Shown here: positions 58,689 to 64,000 of the stretch, one piece after another
How positions within the stretch are numbered: position 1 is the stretch's first letter
Layout of the letters: each line of letters opens with the position of its first letter
Source: Streptomyces microflavus
GTDB lineage: Bacteria; Actinomycetota; Actinomycetes; Streptomycetales; Streptomycetaceae
DNA length: 64,000 nt
Reading direction: 5' to 3'
Assembly (NCBI RefSeq): GCF_014650075.1
Contig: NZ_BMUG01000008.1
Span: forward strand, 434,001-498,000
The notes under the pieces: generated by a model
Told to the model about the DNA's origin: nothing
Databases searched by the model: none
Seen by the model: the letters and a program-made list of their open reading frames with translations, nothing else
Program-made: the position numbers and the translations under genes

Positions 58689-60107
58689 TCACCTCCTGCT
58701 CCTCTTCAGCAGCATGCCGGTCTGTGGTTCGCCGCTTGGGGGCCAGGCCATCAGGCGTGCCTCGGCGTGAAGTCCTCCTCCTGCGGCTTCTTGCAGGAGG
58801 ATGCTGCCGTTGTTGGCGCGGGCGAGACTGGCGGCGATCGCGAGCCCCAGGCCGGACCCCTCGCCCGCGAGAGCGCCGGGGCCGCGCCAGAACCGGTCGC
58901 AGGCACGGGCCCGCTCCGCGTCGCTCATCCCCGGGCCTTCGTCGATGCACTGCACGGCAACGGTCTCGGCGTCCTGGACGAGCCGCAGCCATACAGTGCT
59001 GCCAGGGGGTGCTACCCGCACCGCGTTGTCGAGGAAGATGTCGATGATCTGGTCCACCGTGCCCGAGACCGCTGCGGCCAGTACCTCGGCGTCACGGTCG
59101 ATCGCGAGCGTCACGCGCCGCGGCTCGGTCAACAGACGCCAGGACGCGACGCGCTCCTCCAGGACGGCGAGTACGTCCACGGGTTCGGTGCTCTGGGCAC
59201 CGGACTCCGCCCGTGCCAGCAGCAGCAGGGCGTTGAGGATGCCGGTCATCCGGTCGACTTCACCGATGGCCTGCTCGAGGCTGCGCGTCCCGTCCGTTCT
59301 CATGTGCGGTTCCATGTTCTCCAGCCGCAGCCGCAGAGCCACCAGAGGAGAACGCATCTGGTGTGAGGCGTCGGAGACGAAAGCCTTCTGCACCCTCACC
59401 CGCTGCTGCACCTGCTCAGCCAGGTGATTGAAGGTTTCGGCCAGCACCCGCAGGTCGGGCGGCCCGAGATGGACAGGCACGCGCGCGCCGTGGTCACCTG
59501 CCGCGAACCGGCGCGCGGCGCTCTCCAGGTAGTGCACGGGGCGCAGGATCCAGCGGGCGAGGGGTTCGGCCAGGAATCCGCTCGCGGCCAGTGCGAGAGC
59601 GCCTATCACGGCGACGACCGCCCAGATCGTCCATTGTTTCAGTTCCAGATCGTCCAGTGCGGAGCACACCACCACGACGCCGACCAGCAGCCCTTGGTGG
59701 AGCACCGGTATGGCGACGATCAGCTCGTCCGGGCGTTCGGAAACCTCGCGGTCGGCCGAGTCGGTGAACTGGCCCCTCAGAGCTGCCTGCACCACCCTCT
59801 GGTCCGCGAGCTCGGCGGGCGTCAGCAGGCACAGGGCTCCTTCCACAGAGCGCCCTCGGGCGTCGTAGACGTGGGCGCGGCCACCGGTGCGGTCCTGGTA
59901 GGCGGCGATCGTTTCCGCGAGAGTTTCCTGTCCCCGGCCGGTCAGCGCCCGTTCGGCGGCGGATGACAGCTGCCGCGCCTCGACGGCGCGTGCGTGGGCG
60001 AGCTCCCGTAATGCTTTGTCGCTGCGTTCCATGGCCAGTGGCAGTCCGAGCACGGCAACGACCGCGACGGGTAAGGCCACCAGGGCACCGATCAGATGAC
60101 GCCGCAT
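58689..60107 (-). CDS. Sensor histidine kinase
   Basis: A 472-residue membrane histidine kinase. TM1 is at ~7-25, an extracellular sensor domain covers ~26-160, TM2 lies at ~160-185, then HAMP and the H-box ASHQMRSPL (His249). The ATPase region has DNAVRVAP (N box), DEGPGM (G1) and GSGLGLAI (G2). It is coupled with the response regulator encoded just upstream. The signal is unknown; the neighbouring exporter is a possible target. ATG 60107 preferred because GAGGGG precedes it. Confidence 0.9.
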   Translation of the reverse strand: MRRHLIGALVALPVAVVAVLGLPLAMERSDKALRELAHARAVEARQLSSAAERALTGRGQETLAETIAAYQDRTGGRAHVYDARGRSVEGALCLLTPAELADQRVVQAALRGQFTDSADREVSERPDELIVAIPVLHQGLLVGVVVVCSALDDLELKQWTIWAVVAVIGALALAASGFLAEPLARWILRPVHYLESAARRFAAGDHGARVPVHLGPPDLRVLAETFNHLAEQVQQRVRVQKAFVSDASHQMRSPLVALRLRLENMEPHMRTDGTRSLEQAIGEVDRMTGILNALLLLARAESGAQSTEPVDVLAVLEERVASWRLLTEPRRVTLAIDRDAEVLAAAVSGTVDQIIDIFLDNAVRVAPPGSTVWLRLVQDAETVAVQCIDEGPGMSDAERARACDRFWRGPGALAGEGSGLGLAIAASLARANNGSILLQEAAGGGLHAEARLMAWPPSGEPQTGMLLKRSRR

Positions 60108-60159
60108 TGTCTTTCCCCTCTTGTTCCGGCAGAGCGGCATGCAGTGTGGTCCGGCCTGG

Positions 60160-60843
60160 TCACGGTCGGTCGGGCAGGACGAGGCGGAACCCCACGCCTC
60201 GCACGGACTCCACCCAGTTCCTGCTGCCGAGTTTGGAGCGCAGCGAGCCGATGTGGACGTCGAGCGTGCGCGTGGAACCGTGCCAGTTCGGGTCCCAGAC
60301 CTCGTTGATCAGATCTTCTCGATGGCGTACGGCCCCCGGGTCGGTGAGCAGTGCTGCCAACAGGTCGAACTCACGTCGTGTGAGGCGAAGGAGCTGACCG
60401 TGCAGAGCAACCTGTCGAGTGCGCAGATCCACGGTGAGCGGACCGAACACGCATCCCTCTTCCTCCTCGCCTGCGCCCGGGGGCGGCGAGGACCTGGTTC
60501 TCCGGCACACCGCCTCCATACGCGCCATCAGCTCTCGCATGCTGTACGGCTTGACCATGTAGTCGTCGGCTCCCGCCTGCAGCACCAGAATCCGGTCCAG
60601 TTCCTCCGACCGGGCGGTGACGGCGATGATCGGCACGGCCGATGTCTCCCGGACCCGGCGGCACACCTCCTGACCGTCCAGGTCCGGCAACCCCAGGTCC
60701 AGCAGAACGAACTGTGCATCCGGTACGGCGCGAAGTGCTTCCGCCCCACTGGCGACCCAATCGACCTCGTGCCCGAATCGCTGCAGCGCTTCTGTGAGCG
60801 CCTCCGCGATCCGGGCGTCGTCCTCCACCACAAGAACCTGCAT
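60160..60843 (-). CDS. OmpR/PhoB-family response regulator
   Basis: A 227-residue regulator. The receiver domain (1-115) has the acidic pair in VVEDD, phospho-acceptor Asp49 in LLDLGLPD and Lys in MVKPYS; an acidic linker (GAGEEEEG) leads to an OmpR-type winged helix (LTRREFDLLAAL; TLDVHIGSLRSKL). ATG at 60843. It is 52 bp upstream of the kinase gene and forms its two-component partner. Confidence 0.93.
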   Translation of the reverse strand: MQVLVVEDDARIAEALTEALQRFGHEVDWVASGAEALRAVPDAQFVLLDLGLPDLDGQEVCRRVRETSAVPIIAVTARSEELDRILVLQAGADDYMVKPYSMRELMARMEAVCRRTRSSPPPGAGEEEEGCVFGPLTVDLRTRQVALHGQLLRLTRREFDLLAALLTDPGAVRHREDLINEVWDPNWHGSTRTLDVHIGSLRSKLGSRNWVESVRGVGFRLVLPDRP

Positions 60844-60987
60844 CTCCGCACCCCCGATGAGCGGATTCGTCCCCCTGACGAACCGCTGCAACATCGGATG
60901 CTAGCGATGTAATCGGAACAGATGGATGAAACCGATGAGTAACCGGAGAGTCGATTTCCCCGGTACCCTCATCGCCATGCGACGCTA

Positions 60988-61007
60988 TCATCGTCAAAGG
61001 ACGATGA
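60988..61007. promoter_or_regulatory. ArsR-type operator
   Basis: TCATCGTC-AAAG-GACGATGA: perfect 8-bp arms with a 4-bp centre in an AT-rich patch, 78 bp before the ArsR-family ATG. A typical autoregulatory site for a CmtR/ArsR repressor. Confidence 0.6.
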
Positions 61008-61084
61008 ATAGTTGGAATGGAACCCTGCCCACGGCTGCGAGCCGTGATAACCCTGATGACCAGGCCTCACAGCGGAGAGTGACG

Positions 61085-61462
61085 ATGAAACCCACCGAAC
61101 CAGTCAGCACAGCCGATCCGTGCTCGGCCCCCACGGCGGCCGTCGCACTCTTCCGGTCGCTCGGCGACCCCGCACGGCTGGCGATCCTGCGCCGTCTGGC
61201 GGAAGGCGAAGCCCGCGTGACTGACCTGGTCGTCTGCATCGGACTGGCGCAGTCCACGGTCTCGGCCCACCTGTCCTGCCTGCGCGACTGCGGTCTGATC
61301 ACCTCCCGGCCGCAGGGCCGGGCTTCCCTGTACTCGCTGGCCCGCCCGGAGCTGCTGGACCTGCTGGCATCCGCCGAGCATCTGCTCGCCGCGACGGGTG
61401 AGGCCGTCGATCTGTGTCCCGCCTACGGAACCGTTTCTGCCGCCGAGGAGTCCGTCCGATGA
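61085..61462 (+). CDS. ArsR-family metal sensor (CmtR/CadC-like)
   Basis: A 125-residue winged-helix repressor: FRSLGDPARLAILRRLAEGE, recognition helix AQSTVSAHLSCLRDCGL with the CmtR-type Cys pair, an extra Cys in VVCIG, and Cys near both ends (DPCSA, DLCPAYG). These suggest Cd(II)/Pb(II)/Zn(II) sensing. It overlaps the CDF transporter gene (ATGA) and has a palindromic operator upstream. It differs clearly in sequence from the repressor at 34686, so the window has two separate metal-sensing circuits. Confidence 0.88.
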   Translation: MKPTEPVSTADPCSAPTAAVALFRSLGDPARLAILRRLAEGEARVTDLVVCIGLAQSTVSAHLSCLRDCGLITSRPQGRASLYSLARPELLDLLASAEHLLAATGEAVDLCPAYGTVSAAEESVR

Positions 61463-62151
61463 GTGCCGGCCCCACCACTGTTCCCGACGTCACCGGTCCT
61501 GCCGCGCACCGCGCGGTGCGGTACGCGAAGTTCACCATCGGCTACAACGTGATCGAGGGGATCATCGCCATCGCGGCCGGCACGGTCGCCGGGGCGGTCT
61601 CCCTGATCGGCTTCGGCATCGACTCCGGCATCGAGGTCGCCGCAGCCGTGGTGGTCCTGGTGCGGCTGCTGGCGGAGATCAAGGGCGGCGAGCCGGACGA
61701 GGCCAAGGAACGCCGGGCGCTGAAGTTCATCGCGATCACCTTCTTCGCGCTCGCCGCGTACGTCACCGTCGAAGGCATCCGCGACCTGTTCGGCGGCGAG
61801 AAGCCCGACACCTCGATCGTCGGTATCGTCCTGACCGGCCTGTCCATCGTGATCATGCCGTGGCTGGCCCGCGCCAAGCGCAGGGCGGGACTGGAGATGA
61901 ATTCCCGCCTGGTCGTCGCGGACGCCGCCGAGACCAAGCTCTGCGCCTGGCTGTCGGTCTCCACCTTCGTCGGCCTGCTCGCGTTCGCCGCGTTCGGCTG
62001 GACCTGGCTCGACCCGGTCGCCGGCTTCGTCATCGCCGCCTTCGCCATCATGGAAGGCAAGGAAGCCTGGGAAGGCGAACTCGTCTGCGACGACGACGAC
62101 AAGCCCGCCACCACGACCGGCGACTCGTCCTGCTCGGACGGCTGCAAGTGA
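61459..62151 (+). CDS. Cation-efflux (CDF-like) transporter
   Basis: A 230-residue membrane protein with five or six TM helices, related to the cation diffusion facilitator family. Metal-site-like residues lie in FGIDSGIEVAAA (TM2) and in the later TM segment LVVADAAETKLC...WLDPVAGFVIA. The C-terminus is short and ends in acidic and Cys residues (CDDDDKP, SCSDGCK) rather than the usual cytoplasmic domain. It probably exports Cd/Zn/Pb out of the cell in exchange for protons. It is coupled to the repressor before it and to lspA after it. Confidence 0.86.
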   Translation: MSAGPTTVPDVTGPAAHRAVRYAKFTIGYNVIEGIIAIAAGTVAGAVSLIGFGIDSGIEVAAAVVVLVRLLAEIKGGEPDEAKERRALKFIAITFFALAAYVTVEGIRDLFGGEKPDTSIVGIVLTGLSIVIMPWLARAKRRAGLEMNSRLVVADAAETKLCAWLSVSTFVGLLAFAAFGWTWLDPVAGFVIAAFAIMEGKEAWEGELVCDDDDKPATTTGDSSCSDGCK

Positions 62152-62669
62152 CCGCCCCCACCACAGCCGTGGCCCCGTCCGGCGCCCTCAAGCGCCGGAC
62201 GGGGCTGCTGGCCCTGGCCGCCGTCCTGGCCGGCACGGACCTGGCCATCAAGGCATGGGCGGAGCGCGCCCTGCCGGGCTCTCCTGTGGAGGGCGGCCCG
62301 CTCGACCTGGAGCTCGCATTCAACTCCGGCGTCGCGTTCTCCTTCGCTGCCGATGCCCCTGCCTGGACCGTCGTCGCGGTCACCGCTCTGATCACGACCG
62401 CCGTCGCCGTCGTGCTGTGGCGGACCGCTGCAACGTCCCGCCGACCGTGGGGCATCGTGCTCGCCGCCGTTCTCGGCGGCGCCCTCGCCAACCTCATCGA
62501 CCGCGCGCCGGACGGGCGGGTCACCGACTACCTGCACACCGGCTGGTGGCCCACCTTCAACCTCGCCGACGTCTTCATCGTCGTCGGCGGTCTGCTGCTG
62601 CTGGCCCTGTCCTGGCGCGAGAACCCGCCCGGAGGAAGGACGGAACGGATCAGCCCAGCACAGCAGTAG
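62148..62669 (+). CDS. lspA: Signal peptidase II, resistance-operon copy
   Basis: A 173-residue prolipoprotein signal peptidase with four TM helices. The catalytic Asp pair lies in ANLIDRAPDGRVTDYL and FNLADVFIVVG. It cleaves signal peptides of lipoproteins; extra copies in Cd/Pb resistance operons (as with PbrB/PbrC) are known. GTG start overlapping the CDF stop (GTGA). The chromosome would carry its own lspA, so this copy is presumably dedicated to metal stress, possibly processing envelope metal-binding lipoproteins. Confidence 0.9.
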   Translation: MTAPTTAVAPSGALKRRTGLLALAAVLAGTDLAIKAWAERALPGSPVEGGPLDLELAFNSGVAFSFAADAPAWTVVAVTALITTAVAVVLWRTAATSRRPWGIVLAAVLGGALANLIDRAPDGRVTDYLHTGWWPTFNLADVFIVVGGLLLLALSWRENPPGGRTERISPAQQ

Positions 62670-62715
62670 CCGGGCTCCAGCTGCGGCACGCCGGACCGGG
62701 GGGCACCGGGGCGAG

Positions 62716-62935
62716 TCAGGCGGCCACGCGCAGCAGGGTCTCCTGGAAGGAGACCCTGCTCTTGGGCGGCCGGTTGTGGCAGGGCTGCGGCCATGCCGCA
62801 GGTGTTGGTCACGCCGGAGAAGACGAGTCTGGCGCCGATGGCCCCGGACAGCCAGTGCACGGGCGGCCAGATGAGACCGGCCACAAAGCTGGTGAGGGCC
62901 AGGGTGCCAGCGGCGAGGCGGACCTGGCGATCCAT
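62716..62935 (-). pseudogene. DUF2892-like protein gene with frameshift
   Basis: The ATG at 62935 opens MDRQVRLAAGTLALTSFVAG, continuing through WLSGAIGARLVFSGVTNTCG, the DUF2892 (YgaP-like) two-TM pattern. Near 62786 the frame changes: a shift by one base after ALP gives HNRPPKSRVSFQETLLRVAA and stop at 62716, a natural C-terminus, while the unshifted frame runs on into LspA antisense. It may be a recent mutation or a sequencing error. Confidence 0.55.
62732..62760. terminator. Strong hairpin, possible bidirectional terminator
   Basis: A perfect 12-bp stem, AGCAGGGTCTCC with its complement, and a TGGAA loop, 63 bp past the lspA stop. It lies inside the shifted end of the convergent DUF2892-like frame. 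Likely terminates the metal operon. Confidence 0.6.
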
Positions 62936-62981
62936 GGGCGGCGTCGGCGAGGACAACCCCAGCCCGGCCACTCGCCGGAGA

Positions 62982-63106
62982 ACCGCACAGACGCCTGGGC
63001 CACAGTTTTCACCGGCGCCAACTGTGAAGGTGAGTCCTTCACCCTCCGCCCCCACACCGGCGGAGCCTCGGAACGCCTCAAGGTACGCTCCGTCGTCTAC
63101 AACTGA
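62982..63106 (+). pseudogene. C-terminal remnant of a small secreted protein
   Basis: The last ~40 codons of a plus-strand frame read AWATVFTGANCEGESFTLRP and ERLKVRSVVYN, similar to the C-terminus of peptidase inhibitor I36/crystallin-like secreted Streptomyces proteins. No start or signal sequence is attached, so only a fragment remains. Confidence 0.4.
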
Positions 63107-63492
63107 CCGGCCAGCAAGCCCTGGAGGCCATAAAGTCCCGTCTGTCAACAGAAGCAGCGTTGGGCTCCTCCGAGTCAGGGCGCAGGCGGGAACTCTTGCC
63201 GTCCGCGTCGCTCCGCCGCCCGCCCCGGAACGAGCCGAAGTCACCCACTACCTGCTCGAAGGCGATTCCCTGGCGTTCGGGCGTGAGGATGGTGCGCTGC
63301 TGCCACATCATGAGGCCGTTACGGAAATCGATCGACCAGTCGGACGGTTGCGACCCGTCGGAGGACAAGGGGCTGACGCGGACTTCCCGGAACGTCTCGG
63401 ACAGCTCCGGGTAGCGCGAAGTCGCTGATCTGTCGGTACGCCTCGGCGGGCCCGACAGATGGAGCGACGACCTGAAAGGTCATCTGGGACAC
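63079..63492 (-). pseudogene. Broken paralogue of the SRPBCC gene
   Basis: Starts at GTG 63492 (AAGGAG upstream) with VSQMTFQVVAPSVGPAEAYR then QISDFA; after this a one-base shift near 63415 is needed to continue YPELSETFREVRVSPL, then DWSIDFRNGLMMWQQR and GDFGSFRG. These align block by block with the SRPBCC protein at 51791 (RDFAAYPKY, DWSVNFRNGILCW, GDFDTFDG), and the first 26 residues have equal length. The C-terminal half, including the long helix, is missing. It is a decayed duplicate. Confidence 0.7.
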
Positions 63493-64000
63493 GTGCTTCT
63501 TCTCCTTCTCGGACCGGTTTGCCCGCCACCGTGGCGGCAGGGCGGACCGACCGCGCAGTACAGTGATCATGGTCTTCAACGAGCCGGACAGCGTCCGGAA
63601 ACAGAATGAAGCCCGCGGATATCACTCGCCGAAGACCTGCCTCGACTGCTCCGGCCCGTCCGGAAGCACCTCGAATTGACCGAGGGGCAGCGCGCTCGCG
63701 GAGTAGCACTCCGTCCGCTCCCGACAGCTATACGCCCGGCCCGGCGTCGATTCGATCGCCCGGCACGGGCGACCCCTCACGCCCAGTCCCGACGACTCCT
63801 GGCCTCTCGACCCTAGGGCCTGTCGCCGCAACATAGACCACGATCGCCGGTTACCCAAACCGGCGATCCTCGCGACACTTGAAGCTCCCCCTTTCCCCAG
63901 AACTCCAGCAGTCCGCCATGCGCGCGACCTGCTGGCCGCAACGTCGGAGGAGCCATCCCCCAGCCCCACTCACACCAGCGCGCCCGGGCGCGTAGTACAG
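63493..64000. other. Window end, no supported gene
   Basis: Open frames here are Arg/Pro/Ser-rich and unrecognised. The stretch contains the hairpin at 63842-63868 and the IS-end-like string TAGGGCCTGTCGC near 63815. Confidence 0.4.
63842..63868. repeat. Perfect inverted repeat
   Basis: GATCGCCGGTT and AACCGGCGATC (11 bp each) around ACCCA. Could be a terminator or operator; no gene adjoins it within the window. Confidence 0.5.

Overview
This is high-GC actinobacterial DNA, almost certainly from a Streptomyces: strong GC bias at third codon positions, GTG/TTG/CTG starts, tightly coupled genes, and families typical of that genus (DUF4913, SCO6880-like and DUF6153 proteins). Gene content suggests a plasmid or an integrative/conjugative element that has collected transposons, metal-resistance genes and a biosynthetic cluster, rather than core chromosome.

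Layout. (1) 68-2098, minus strand: a DNA methyltransferase, a DUF4913 protein and a RelE-like small protein. (2) 2269-14896, plus strand: a long transfer operon behind a good promoter and a 23-bp palindrome. It encodes a transglycosylase-NlpC/P60 wall hydrolase, a small two-TM protein, a VirB8-like protein, a VirB6/TrbL-like membrane protein, an SCO6880/PrgI-like protein and a VirB4-type ATPase, followed by small proteins of unknown function. One of these (13513-14258) carries a -1 frameshift. (3) 14945-21206: a glycosyltransferase gene cut off by a Tn554-like element with three tyrosine recombinases and a coiled-coil protein. (4) 21701-22456: an intact glycosyltransferase paralogue. (5) 22453-29212: a Tn7-like transposition module (TnsA, TnsB, TnsC, large TniQ/TnsD) with a repeat array that looks like TnsB-binding sites just upstream of tnsA. 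(6) 29317-37573: BlaI/M56 signalling pair, NlpC/P60 hydrolase, CmtR-like repressor with a P1B ATPase, and an MFS/PLP enzyme pair. (7) 37693-47735: copper and periplasmic redox island (DUF6153, DUF305, DUF4396 behind a CsoR-type operator, Cys-rich copper-storage protein, YcnI, CopC, CopD/CtaG, DsbA-like protein, beta-carbonic anhydrase). (8) 48289-58499: a biosynthetic operon built around a bacterial nitric oxide synthase, with a VlmH-like acyl-CoA-dehydrogenase-fold protein plus flavin reductase, class III aminotransferase, two reductases, a di-iron hydroxylase and an SRPBCC protein, then an MMPL exporter. (9) 58689-60843: a two-component system. (10) 61085-62669: a CmtR-like repressor, CDF metal exporter and LspA operon. 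(11) 62716-63492: decayed genes, including a broken paralogue of the SRPBCC gene.

The most interesting part is the NOS-centred operon. From gene content I infer that it makes an aliphatic amine, N-oxidises it and may combine it with NO chemistry (N-oxide, N-nitroso, azoxy or nitro type product). The Tn7-like module with its end repeats and the Tn554-like insertion into a glycosyltransferase are the next most interesting.
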